Shown: piece after piece, positions 1 through 7,091 of the stretch
Numbering within the stretch: position 1 is the stretch's first letter
Layout of the letters: every line of letters begins with the position of its first letter
Assembly (NCBI GenBank): GCA_051008895.1
Contig: JBPCXI010000224.1
Location: forward strand, 1-14,028
Length of the DNA: 14,028 bases
Direction: 5' to 3'
From: SMWD01 sp051008895
GTDB taxonomy: Bacteria > Pseudomonadota > Gammaproteobacteria > Steroidobacterales > GCA-2729495
Notes under the pieces: generated by a model
The model's database searches: none
What the model was told of the DNA's origin: nothing
The model's input: the letters and a program-made list of their open reading frames with translations, nothing else
Translations under genes and position numbers: made by a program

Positions 1-1
1 G

Positions 2-790
2 GGCATGAATGTCTGGTCCGAGTACTACCCGTATACCTGCGGCTCTTCCACGATCGGCTCCGAGTTCCTGAAGCCCGACGGCATCAAATTGCTCGGACTG
101 GACTACGAGGACATGATCGATCCGCGCACCGGCGACAACATGAACCGCGCTGAATACGACCGGGTCGTAGCCGACGACCCGGGCTACATCATCATCCTGT
201 GCATCCCGGCCCGCGAGGAATGGCTGCCGATGTGGCTGGAAGTGCCGCACATGACGGTAGCCGGCGACCAGATGCCGCCGGTGGACGAAAACGGTCGCAT
301 CCTGACTGCGGAAGACCCGTTCGAAGCCTACGTCGGCCATCCCCGCACGATGGGCAGCCATGCGGCGACGCTGCGCCTGGCCCGCGAAAACGGCGTGCCG
401 TGGATGCAGATGATCCGGCAGAATAGCTACTGGGCCGCGCAGCACCTGGGCGACATGGGCCTCGCAGCCATGCAGGAGCGTGGCCGCATGCAGGAAGGCA
501 TGGTCGCGGACATCACGATCTTCGATCCGGCAACCGTCACCGACAACGCCACTTACACGATCGGCAGCAACGGCCTGCCGTCGACCGGCATCCCGTACGT
601 ACTCGTCAACGGCGTGGTCATGGTGCGCGACTCGGAGATTGTCGACGGCCGGTACCCGGGCCAGCCGATCCGCTTCCCGGTCGAGGAACAAGGGCGCTGG
701 GTGCCGCTGGAGAAAGCGAGCTACCTCGAGAATCTGCTCGCGCCGGAACTGCCGCCCGACGTTCACGACTACGGGCCGATGGATGACTGA
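2..790 (+). CDS. D-aminoacylase-like amidohydrolase, C-terminal part (5' truncated by window edge)
   Basis: This is the C-terminal ~260 residues of a metal-dependent amidohydrolase of the N-acyl-D-amino-acid deacylase type, which removes the acyl group from N-acyl-D-amino acids. The frame is open to the left edge, so the first ATG (position 5) is probably internal and the N-terminal metal ligands lie outside the window. Counting from that ATG, family hallmarks are a YPYTCGSS stretch (residues 8-15, compare YPYTAGST in D-aminoacylases), an AGD that could supply the catalytic Asp (D88), GHPRTMGSH (111-119), and the C-terminal beta-sandwich signature GMVADITIFDP followed by GIPYVLVNG. The stop lies 9-15 bp before the next porin gene, which suggests co-transcription and a shared uptake/hydrolysis role. 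The family is well supported. The exact substrate (N-acyl-D-amino acid, D-glutamate derivative or peptide) is not. Confidence 0.85.
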   Translation, partial: GMNVWSEYYPYTCGSSTIGSEFLKPDGIKLLGLDYEDMIDPRTGDNMNRAEYDRVVADDPGYIIILCIPAREEWLPMWLEVPHMTVAGDQMPPVDENGRILTAEDPFEAYVGHPRTMGSHAATLRLARENGVPWMQMIRQNSYWAAQHLGDMGLAAMQERGRMQEGMVADITIFDPATVTDNATYTIGSNGLPSTGIPYVLVNGVVMVRDSEIVDGRYPGQPIRFPVEEQGRWVPLEKASYLENLLAPELPPDVHDYGPMDD

Positions 791-792
791 GG
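789..792 (+). promoter_or_regulatory. Ribosome binding site (GAGG) favouring a GTG start for porin 1
   Basis: GAGG overlaps the TGA stop of the upstream amidohydrolase. It sits 7 nt before GTG at 800 and 13 nt before ATG at 806, so spacing favours the GTG. The overlap of stop codon and ribosome binding site also points to translational coupling of hydrolase and porin. Confidence 0.45.
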
Positions 793-799
793 CTCGCGC

Positions 800-2095
800 G
801 TGCTGATGCGCCGCACCGGTCTCGCCCTGCTCGTGTTGTCATCGTCGACGGCCTCCCTCGGCGCGGCCGCCGAGACCGCAGGCGCGGGCGGCGAGACCGG
901 ATTTCGCGACGAGAAGCACGAAATCGGCTATACGCGCCGGCCTTTGTTCGGCGGGCCGAACTCGCCCGAGGGTCAGCTCGAGGACAACGACCGCGTCACT
1001 GAACCGGTATTCCGGGTACCGCGCGTCTACGGTGCGTTCGAGCCGTGGCGCGAATGGAAGCGCGGCATGAACGACAGGCACGGGTTCCAGTTCTCGGGCC
1101 ACTACAGCACGCTCGGCCAATGGGCGAGCGATGCACTGCCCGGCCGGCAGGACAAGGCATCGAGCGGTGTGCTGCGCGGCACGGGCAAATGGACGCTGGT
1201 CAATCGCGGCGAGGCGAACCCCGGCTCGCTGGTCGTGATGCTCGACCATCGGCACGCGTTCCGGAAGGTCGCGCCGGCAGGCCTGGCGGGCGAACTCGGC
1301 TATGTCGGCCTGACCGGCACGCTGTACAGCGACATCGACTTCGCGGTCGTGAACCTGAACTGGCAGCAGATGCTCAACGACGGCAACGCGGGTCTGCTGA
1401 TCGGCCGCTACGACCCGAACGACTATCACAACATCCTCGGCACGGTGAATCCGTGGACGCTATTTTCGAACATCTCGACGCTGCTGGATGCAAGCATCGT
1501 GTTCGGCGACTCGAGCTGGGGCATCGCCGGCGGCAACTGGTTCGACGACCGATGGTATTTCACAGCCGGTATCAACGACGCGAACGGGTCGGTCACTGAC
1601 GATCTCGAATTCTTCGCCGGCGGCGCGGAATTTTATAAGTGGTTCGAGTTCGGCTGGTCGCCCGGCAAGGACAATCGCTACTTCAAGAACGTGCATGTCA
1701 TGGCCTGGCACGTCGATGAGCGCGACGACGTCGGCATCGATTCCGGAGAAGGCATCGTGTTCGCGGCGAACTGGCTGTACCGTGAAATCTTCATGCCATA
1801 CGTGCGCGCCGGCTGGTCCGACGGCGCCGAGCAAAACAAAATCTACGAGCGCTCGTTGACGATCGGCTTCATCTGGAAATACCTGCGTCGCTCCGACGTC
1901 GCGGGCCTCGCGATCAATTGGGGCAGCCCGCCGGGCGGCCTGCGCGATCAGACGACGATCGAGGGCTTCTGGCGCCTGCAGTTTGCGAAGAATCTCGAGA
2001 TCACGCCCAGCCTGCAGCTGCTGATCGATCCCGCGCTGAATCCGAACGATGATACGATCTGGGTGTTCGGTCTCCGGACACGGCTGGTTTTCTGA
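800..2095 (+). CDS. OprB-like carbohydrate-selective porin family protein (porin 1)
   Basis: Predicted outer-membrane beta-barrel porin of about 430 residues, in the usual size range of the OprB family. It starts with a short basic N-terminus and a hydrophobic Ala/Ser/Leu signal peptide, with likely cleavage around GAAA (residue 24). The mature chain is rich in Trp, Tyr and Gly and alternates polar and hydrophobic residues as in beta strands. Landmarks shared with the second porin in this window are EPWREWK (81-87), LGQWASD (105-111), WTLVNRG (131-137) and a C-terminal IWVFGLR segment. It ends in VF, the terminal aromatic expected of a barrel recognised by the assembly machinery. Start is GTG at 800 (GAGG 7 nt upstream) or ATG at 806. 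Lying directly behind an amidohydrolase gene, it may import that enzyme's substrate instead of a sugar. OprB is a family label, not proof of sugar transport. Confidence 0.82.
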   Translation: MLMRRTGLALLVLSSSTASLGAAAETAGAGGETGFRDEKHEIGYTRRPLFGGPNSPEGQLEDNDRVTEPVFRVPRVYGAFEPWREWKRGMNDRHGFQFSGHYSTLGQWASDALPGRQDKASSGVLRGTGKWTLVNRGEANPGSLVVMLDHRHAFRKVAPAGLAGELGYVGLTGTLYSDIDFAVVNLNWQQMLNDGNAGLLIGRYDPNDYHNILGTVNPWTLFSNISTLLDASIVFGDSSWGIAGGNWFDDRWYFTAGINDANGSVTDDLEFFAGGAEFYKWFEFGWSPGKDNRYFKNVHVMAWHVDERDDVGIDSGEGIVFAANWLYREIFMPYVRAGWSDGAEQNKIYERSLTIGFIWKYLRRSDVAGLAINWGSPPGGLRDQTTIEGFWRLQFAKNLEITPSLQLLIDPALNPNDDTIWVFGLRTRLVF

Positions 2096-2118
2096 CCGGC
2101 ACTCAAAACAATAATGAA

Positions 2119-2124
2119 AAGGAG
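2119..2124 (+). promoter_or_regulatory. Strong ribosome binding site (AAGGAG) for a GTG-start gene
   Basis: AAGGAG lies 6 nt before GTG at 2131. It is the strongest Shine-Dalgarno match in the window and fixes the GTG as the start of the small secreted protein. The nearby ATG at 2114 is out of frame. Confidence 0.75.
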
Positions 2125-2130
2125 AATAAC

Positions 2131-2529
2131 GTGAAGTACGTGACGATTCCGGTGATGCTTGTCATTACCGCCTGCCTGTCGATTGCCCTCGCCGACGGTC
2201 ACTTTTCCGACGACTCGCGCGTAATCCTCGACGGTCGAGCCGAATCCGACGGCATGATCGGCCTGCAACTCGGCTTCGCGCCGGCCGAAGACGGCTCCGC
2301 TCCCGATGCGGTCGACATCGAAATCATGGTGCCGAACGACGCGAAACCGAAAGACATCCAGACGACGATTGAGAACAATATGCTTGCCATACTCGGCGAA
2401 GATCGCTTCCGGGTCCGAACCAGCGGCAGCAAGAAGGTCAGCGTCAAGGCGAACAAGGGCACGCCCGACTTCGCGATTAAGTTGACGAACAATTCGGTTG
2501 AGGGCGTGAGCATCGAGATCGAAGACTGA
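2131..2529 (+). CDS. Small secreted protein of unknown function
   Basis: A 132-residue protein that I do not recognise. Residues 1-21 form a typical Sec signal peptide (MKYV, then a hydrophobic core to SIALA) with probable cleavage before DGHF, leaving about 111 residues in the periplasm or outside the cell. The mature part is acidic at its start (DGHFSDDSR), then has alternating beta-like segments (VDIEIMVPND, FRVRTSG, KKVSVKANKG, FAIKLTNN, VSIEIED) and no Cys. A compact beta-sandwich is plausible but unproven. Translation starts at GTG behind an excellent AAGGAG. The gene sits 35 bp after porin 1 and 113 bp before the second amidohydrolase on the same strand, so it may belong to the same transcript. 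It could be an accessory binding protein for the porin/hydrolase system; that role is inferred from position only. Confidence 0.72.
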   Translation: MKYVTIPVMLVITACLSIALADGHFSDDSRVILDGRAESDGMIGLQLGFAPAEDGSAPDAVDIEIMVPNDAKPKDIQTTIENNMLAILGEDRFRVRTSGSKKVSVKANKGTPDFAIKLTNNSVEGVSIEIED

Positions 2530-2567
2530 CGCAACGTGGGCTGGCCAAAGCCTGCCCGCTTTCATCC

Positions 2568-2591
2568 GCGGATCGCCGGATCGGCGGATCG
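2568..2591. repeat. Three tandem copies of an 8-bp repeat (SCGGATCG)
   Basis: GCGGATCG, CCGGATCG and GCGGATCG follow each other without gaps in the 113-bp non-coding stretch between the small secreted protein and the second amidohydrolase. The unit contains the self-complementary CGATCCG/CGGATCG pattern, so parts can fold on themselves. No T-run follows, so it is not a typical intrinsic terminator. Function unknown. Confidence 0.6.
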
Positions 2592-2629
2592 CTAAATCAA
2601 CGTTTTCGACAATTCAAATTCTGGTTGAC

Positions 2630-2633
2630 GGAG
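2630..2633 (+). promoter_or_regulatory. Ribosome binding site (GGAG) deciding the ATG start at 2643
   Basis: GGAG lies 9 nt before ATG at 2643. The in-frame TTG at 2625 lies upstream of this motif and would place charged residues ahead of the signal peptide, so the ATG is preferred. Confidence 0.6.
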
Positions 2634-2642
2634 AACAGCACG

Positions 2643-4049
2643 ATGATTAGACATTTCGTATGCGTAGCAACCCTGGCGGTCAGTGTTATCGCAGGCGCGG
2701 CAAATCATGTAGAGACGGCCACGCAAGTACTGATAACCAACGTTTCCGTATGGGACGGTACCAGCGACAGTCTGGTTGCCGCCGATGTGCTGGTCGAGGG
2801 CGACAAGATCAAGCAAATCGCTGCGAATATCAGTGCGGAAGGCGCCATGGTCGTCGACGGCAAGGGCGGCGTCGTGACCCCGGGCCTGATCGACATGCAC
2901 CAGCATCTGATGCTGAACGGCGGCACGGCTGCCGGCAATAATTGGGATGCCTACGTGCAGGGGGCGCATGCTTCACGGGCAGCGGAGTATTTGTTGCGCA
3001 GCGGATTTACGACGATTCGCGACATCGCCGGTAACAGCATCGGCATTAAAAAAGCCGTCAACGAAGGCTATCTGCCGGGTCCGCGAGTCTATACCAGTGG
3101 CGGCGCGATCGGGCCGACCGGTGGCCATAGCGACTGGGGCAGTCGCGTCGCGGCGCCAGGAGAAGAGAACTACCAGATCAAAGTGCAGAACGCCCATGTT
3201 GTGGACGGGCGCGCTGAGTGGCTCCGGGCTGCGCGCTGGAACCTGCGTAACGGCGCGGATTTCCTCAAGGTCATGGCCGGCGGTGGTGTGGCCAGCGAGT
3301 TCGATCCGCTGCAACTGCAATCGCCGTCACCCGAGGAGATGGCCGCGGCCGTCCAGGCAGCGCGCGAGTATGGCACCTATGTCGCGATACATGCGTACAC
3401 GGATGGCGCATACATGAAATCGATGGATGCCGGCGTCGTCAGCTTCGAACACGGGTTCCTCGTAACGGAACCGACCGTCAAGCGCATGGCCAAGGAAGGC
3501 GTCTGGTGGTCATTCCAGCCGTTCGGCGCCTATACGACATTGTGCGGAGAGTATCCGGACTGGTACACCGAGGGCATGAAGAAGAAGGCAACGATGGTTT
3601 GCGAGGGCGTCCTCAACGCGATCGGCCTGATGAAGAAGCACGAGGTCAAAACCTTCAACGGCTCGGACATGTTTGGTTGGGACAATTGGCCCAACGCGAT
3701 CGTCAACGTGACGACGCCGGCACTCGACCTGCCGGACGACCTGAAATACACGTCACTCGAAACGATGAAAATGTCTACTTCGTCGGCCGGCCAGTTCCTG
3801 CGCGAAAACGTGGGTCCCGCACGCAATCCATTCCTCGACGCGAAACTCGGCGTCATCGAAGTAGGCGCGTGGGCGGATATCCTGATATGGAAGGGTGACC
3901 CGACGCAGGACATCGGGATCATTCTCGAGGCCGACAACCTGCAGTTCATCATGAAGGACGGCAAGTCCTACAAGAACCTGCTGGTTCCGCCGACGCATGA
4001 GTCGTTCCGCGGTGGGCTTAAGCCCAGCGGGTATTCGTTTTCGATGTAG
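2643..4049 (+). CDS. Secreted metal-dependent amidohydrolase (imidazolonepropionase/prolidase-like)
   Basis: A 468-residue enzyme of the amidohydrolase superfamily with a binuclear-metal TIM barrel. An N-terminal signal peptide (MIRHF, then hydrophobic residues 6-20, likely cleavage near AGAA) predicts a periplasmic location. Numbering from ATG 2643, ligands expected in the family are visible: VTPGLIDMHQH with H86 and H88 (HxH after strand 1), K209 in DFLKVMAGGG (candidate carboxylated lysine), H250 in VAIHAYTD, H270 in SFEHG, and catalytic D342 in FNGSDMFG. The C-terminal GVIEVGAWADILIWKGDP stretch is the usual small beta-domain closure. Related enzymes include Xaa-Pro/Xaa-Arg dipeptidases and imidazolonepropionase-like proteins. 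A signal peptide argues against imidazolonepropionase of histidine breakdown and for a peptide or N-acyl substrate. The next porin starts 5 bp after its stop, so the two are almost certainly one transcript. Confidence 0.87.
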   Translation: MIRHFVCVATLAVSVIAGAANHVETATQVLITNVSVWDGTSDSLVAADVLVEGDKIKQIAANISAEGAMVVDGKGGVVTPGLIDMHQHLMLNGGTAAGNNWDAYVQGAHASRAAEYLLRSGFTTIRDIAGNSIGIKKAVNEGYLPGPRVYTSGGAIGPTGGHSDWGSRVAAPGEENYQIKVQNAHVVDGRAEWLRAARWNLRNGADFLKVMAGGGVASEFDPLQLQSPSPEEMAAAVQAAREYGTYVAIHAYTDGAYMKSMDAGVVSFEHGFLVTEPTVKRMAKEGVWWSFQPFGAYTTLCGEYPDWYTEGMKKKATMVCEGVLNAIGLMKKHEVKTFNGSDMFGWDNWPNAIVNVTTPALDLPDDLKYTSLETMKMSTSSAGQFLRENVGPARNPFLDAKLGVIEVGAWADILIWKGDPTQDIGIILEADNLQFIMKDGKSYKNLLVPPTHESFRGGLKPSGYSFSM

Positions 4050-4054
4050 GAAAC

Positions 4055-5413
4055 GTGAATTCCGGCGTATCTTCTCGTTCGTCCGCCGACCGGCAGATAG
4101 CCATCGCACCGACCAACGCGGCGTTGATCGCAGCGATCACGATATTTGTCACTGCGGCCATTGCGCAGGCCGACGACGAAACCGCCGTCGCGGCGCCGAC
4201 GTCGACGGCCGTCAACCCGGACTTCCAGGCCGGCTACGGCGACGTGCCGGAGTTCGGCGGCCCCGACGGCGTGTCCGGGCAACTGAAGACGGCAGACCGG
4301 ACGCGCGAGTCCACTTTCCGTTGGGAGTCGCCGCAGCGCTTCTTCGCGCCATGGTACGAGTGGAAGGGCAAGATCCAGAATGACCACGGCATCGCGCTGG
4401 GCTTTTTCTTCAGCCTGCTCGGCCAGGTCGCAAGCGACACGACGACCGGCGACGATGATGCACTCGGCGGCATCTACCGTTTCCAGGGCAGCTGGACGCT
4501 GGTCAATCGCGGCCGCAAGGACCCCGGTCGGATCGAGTGGCGGATCGAGAAGCGCTCCGACGCTTTCGGCGCGCAGGCGCCGAGCGACCTGTCCGGCGCG
4601 GTCGGTGCGGCAGCGCTGAATACCGGCTTCGGCTACTCGTCGAACTTCAAGACCGACATCGCGGTGCTGAACTGGACGCAGGGATTCCGCGAGGAGACCG
4701 TCGGCGTCGCGGTCGGCCGCCTCGCGTTCGACGTATACCTCGATGCGATGCCGTTCCAGACGTTCTCGCGCGGGTTCCTGAACCGCGCGTTCCTGGTCAA
4801 CCCGACGATCGGCACGACCGGCATCGGTGCGCTAGGCGCGGTCGCGCGGGGCTTCATCGGCAACAACTTCATAGTCGGTGGCCAGATCTACGACGGCAAC
4901 GCCGCGAGCGGCGACTTCGACTTCGACACGTTCAAGGAAGACGAGTACCTGAAAGCCGTCGACGTCGCGTGGACGCCGTCGTACGCGCGCCGCAAGACCG
5001 ACAAGATCCGGCTCACGTACTGGGACAAGGACGCACGGCAGCTCGCCGGCGTGCCGAGCGGGCACGGCTGGGCCGTCAGCGCGAGCTGGCAGGTCAACGA
5101 GCAGTGGCTGCCGTTCGTGCGCTTCGGGCACTCGAACGGCGGCGCCGGCGTCGCGGCCGAGTGTGCGCTCAGCGGCGGCTTCGAGTACAAGGTGCGGCCG
5201 GACCAGGCCTGGACGCTTGGCATCGGCTGGGCCGAGCCGGCGAACCGGCCCGCCGGCACCGACGACGAAACTATCATCGAGACGTCCTACAAGTTCCAGC
5301 TGGCAAAGAATTTCTCGCTGCTGCCGGACGTGCAGGTGCTGTTCAACCCGGCAAATAATCCGGCGAAGAACCGGATCTGGGTATTCGGCCTGCGCGCGAT
5401 CCTGACGCTGTAA
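4055..5413 (+). CDS. OprB-like carbohydrate-selective porin family protein (porin 2)
   Basis: A 452-residue outer-membrane porin, paralogous to porin 1. Shared blocks are APWYEWK (98-104), LLGQVASD (121-128), WTLVNRG (147-153), and near the C-terminus LAKNFSLLPDVQVLFNPANN followed by IWVFGLR. The start is GTG at 4055, 5 bp after the amidohydrolase stop, with a weak AGGA overlapping that stop, so translation is probably coupled. The predicted signal peptide is long (~39 residues), with a polar first 18 residues before the hydrophobic core (AALIAAITIFVTAAIAQA). No ATG offers a shorter signal-peptide start. It ends in LTL and so lacks the terminal Phe seen in porin 1. Presumed role: channel for the substrate or product of the adjacent hydrolase. 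Specificity cannot be read. Confidence 0.82.
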   Translation: MNSGVSSRSSADRQIAIAPTNAALIAAITIFVTAAIAQADDETAVAAPTSTAVNPDFQAGYGDVPEFGGPDGVSGQLKTADRTRESTFRWESPQRFFAPWYEWKGKIQNDHGIALGFFFSLLGQVASDTTTGDDDALGGIYRFQGSWTLVNRGRKDPGRIEWRIEKRSDAFGAQAPSDLSGAVGAAALNTGFGYSSNFKTDIAVLNWTQGFREETVGVAVGRLAFDVYLDAMPFQTFSRGFLNRAFLVNPTIGTTGIGALGAVARGFIGNNFIVGGQIYDGNAASGDFDFDTFKEDEYLKAVDVAWTPSYARRKTDKIRLTYWDKDARQLAGVPSGHGWAVSASWQVNEQWLPFVRFGHSNGGAGVAAECALSGGFEYKVRPDQAWTLGIGWAEPANRPAGTDDETIIETSYKFQLAKNFSLLPDVQVLFNPANNPAKNRIWVFGLRAILTL

Positions 5414-5432
5414 CGGACGCGACGGGCGCGAT

Positions 5433-5473
5433 GGGGACACTCTGCTTTTCGGAACGAAAAGCAGAGTGTCCCC
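5433..5473. repeat. Perfect 19-bp inverted repeat (REP/MITE-like palindrome or bidirectional terminator)
   Basis: Left arm GGGGACACTCTGCTTTTCG (5433-5451), 3-nt loop GAA, and right arm its exact reverse complement (5455-5473). It lies between the convergent ends of porin 2 and the phospholipase-D-like gene. A perfect 19-bp stem with a GNA-type loop would fold very stably on either strand and could stop or protect both transcripts. It has no terminal T-run, so a classic intrinsic terminator is not shown. Its perfection and GGGGACA ends resemble dispersed REP-type palindromes mobilised by RAYT (Y1) transposases. That assignment is from memory of such elements, and no transposase is present here. 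Confidence 0.75.
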
Positions 5474-5490
5474 TACAGCTGCTACAGCTG
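5473..5490. repeat. Tandem 9-bp duplication at the 3' end of the phospholipase-D-like gene
   Basis: CTACAGCTG occurs twice in direct succession (5473-5481 and 5482-5490). Read on the minus strand it is CAG CTG TAG twice in frame: the last two codons and stop of the gene are duplicated, giving a second in-frame TAG. It abuts the palindrome, so it may be a scar of that element's insertion or a slippage event. Confidence 0.7.
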
Positions 5491-7026
5491 CCCCTTGACG
5501 GGCAGAATGCGGTAGAAGCCGACGGTGAATCGCCGCCACCAGCTGGTCTGCGGCTCCTTGTCGAGGATCACGTCCTCGTCGCCGGCGCGGTCGACCCAGC
5601 GCACCTTGCCCTTGTCGTTGAGCACGACTTCGTAGGTATCGGCATCTCTGCTGGCAGCCAGCCGCTCATGCACATAGCGCGCCAGCTCGGGAGATTTCAT
5701 GATCACGCCGAGCTCGGTATTGATGTTCACCGAGCGCGGATCCCAGTTGAACGAACCGAGGAACAACTCCTTATCGTCGACGATGAAACCCTTCGTATGC
5801 AGGGTCGCGAGCGCCGCGCCCTGCGTGCCGCGATCGACACCGGCAATACTGGCGTCGGCGCGTACCTCGTAGATCTTCGCCCCGGCCTCGAGCAACGGTT
5901 TACGGGAAGGCGCGTATCCCGAATGCACTATCGAATGATTGTTTGCGGCCAGTGAGTTCGTGATCACGGTCACCTGCACGCCACGCTCCTGCAGGCCGGT
6001 CAGGTATTCGATGCCAGATTTCAGCGGCACGAAGTATGGCGAGACAATAACGACCTCTTCGTCCGCACGAGCGATCGACGCCGCAAGCGTCGTCGTGATG
6101 TTCTCCGCTTCTTCAGCGAGTTTCTTGTCCGTCTTGTCGGGCGAGTCATACGCGAGTTCGTATGGTGCCCAGACGAAATCTTCCGGTTCCGCGCTAGTAA
6201 TCACCTTCAGCGTGTCCGCAAATGCAGCAGCGTATTTCGTCTGGCGCACCTCGGCGAGGACCTCGTCGATCCTGGCCCGCAACCGGACGAGTTCCGCGGC
6301 CGGATCCTCCGGCATTTTCGCGAACGCTTCGACAGGCGCGGCAGCGCGGCTGTTCCAATAGATGTCGAACATGTCGGACACCTCGCGGACGACGGGGCCG
6401 ACCGCAATGACATCGGCATCGCCGAAATTGACATCCTCGCGCGCTGCGAAATATTCGGCTGCTATATTGCGCCCGCCGATGATCGTGATCTGATTGTCGA
6501 CAGTGAACGACTTGTTGTGCATGCGCCGATTGATGCGGCCGAACTCCGTAACCGCGCTGGCACGCGAGCCGCGACCCGAGAATGGGTTGTAGATGCGCAC
6601 CTCGAAATTCGGATGCGAGTCGAGCGCCGCCATACCGGCGTCGTAGCCCTGCGTCTGGATATCGTCGAGCAGCAGACGCACGCGGACGCCGCGGTCGGCG
6701 GCCTGCAGCAGCGAACCGATGAAGATGATGCCGATCTGGTCATTCGTGATCAGGTAATACTGCGCGTCGAGTGTTTTCTCGGCACGCTTCGCCCCCTGCA
6801 ACCGCGCGGCCAGCGCCTCGATGCCGTCGGTCAGCAGGACGAACCCGGATTCGTCGGGCGGCTTCTCGCCGAACTCGTCCATCGCCCTGCCGAAATGGGT
6901 GTCGCCGGTATCGAGAATCGCGGTGCTCTCGGTCTTCGGGTAGTCGAAGTCGACGGACGCGCAGCCCGCGAGCAGGGCCACAAGGATGGGCAGCAAACAG
7001 GCGCGCAGGCGGGTAGGCATGTTCAT
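5482..7026 (-). CDS. Phospholipase D family lipoprotein, cardiolipin-synthase-like (ClsC-type)
   Basis: A 514-residue protein with two HKD catalytic motifs: MHNKSFTVD (H170, K172, D177) and LHTKGFIVD (H410, K412, D417), the second followed by GSFNWDPRS. This is the bacterial phospholipase D/cardiolipin synthase superfamily, transferring phosphatidyl groups through a phospho-histidine intermediate. The N-terminus is a lipoprotein signal with lipobox LAGC (19-22). Ala follows the lipidated Cys and no inner-membrane-retention Asp is seen at +2, so outer-membrane anchoring with the domains in the periplasm is likely. Length and layout resemble E. coli ClsC (YmdC) more than ClsA. The frame stays open for 73 codons upstream of 7026, but the lipobox places the start at ATG 7026 (or ATG 7020). 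No strong ribosome binding site is seen. It lies 65 bp downstream of the MscS-like gene on the same strand. A phospholipase instead of a synthase remains possible. Confidence 0.85.
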   Translation of the reverse strand: MNMPTRLRACLLPILVALLAGCASVDFDYPKTESTAILDTGDTHFGRAMDEFGEKPPDESGFVLLTDGIEALAARLQGAKRAEKTLDAQYYLITNDQIGIIFIGSLLQAADRGVRVRLLLDDIQTQGYDAGMAALDSHPNFEVRIYNPFSGRGSRASAVTEFGRINRRMHNKSFTVDNQITIIGGRNIAAEYFAAREDVNFGDADVIAVGPVVREVSDMFDIYWNSRAAAPVEAFAKMPEDPAAELVRLRARIDEVLAEVRQTKYAAAFADTLKVITSAEPEDFVWAPYELAYDSPDKTDKKLAEEAENITTTLAASIARADEEVVIVSPYFVPLKSGIEYLTGLQERGVQVTVITNSLAANNHSIVHSGYAPSRKPLLEAGAKIYEVRADASIAGVDRGTQGAALATLHTKGFIVDDKELFLGSFNWDPRSVNINTELGVIMKSPELARYVHERLAASRDADTYEVVLNDKGKVRWVDRAGDEDVILDKEPQTSWWRRFTVGFYRILPVKGQL

Positions 7027-7029
7027 ATC

Positions 7030-7056
7030 AGCTGCGTGTGCGACGGGTACGCAGCT
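7030..7056 (-). other. Inverted repeat just upstream of the phospholipase-D-like gene
   Basis: Arms AGCTGCGT (7030-7037) and ACGCAGCT (7049-7056) are perfect complements around an 11-nt loop. The stem ends 3 nt before the ATG at 7026, where a ribosome binding site should be, and none is recognisable. It could hinder initiation, making the gene translationally controlled, or mark the end of the upstream channel message. Chance is not excluded. Confidence 0.4.
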
Positions 7057-7091
7057 TAGTCTAATACGTTGCGACCCTGCGCGCATCGTGT

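Noticed and set aside
839..1429. Antisense open frame opposite porin 1
   Set aside because: Low-information composition typical of high-GC antisense frames. Porin 1 has a signal peptide, barrel pattern and paralogue.
2643..4049. HutI (imidazolonepropionase of histidine degradation)
   Set aside because: It carries a signal peptide and no hut genes are nearby. Only superfamily-level similarity is supported.
4537..5358. Long + strand open frame (273 codons) inside porin 2
   Set aside because: Its composition is dominated by Arg and Ala with no family pattern. It is a high-GC frame shadow of the porin.
5433..5473. Complete insertion sequence
   Set aside because: Only a palindrome with no transposase frame inside and no flanking target duplication across it. 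Called as a repeat only.
4832..5539. Antisense open frame across porin 2 and the palindrome
   Set aside because: Arg/Val/Pro-rich, with no start signal, and fully covered by better genes.
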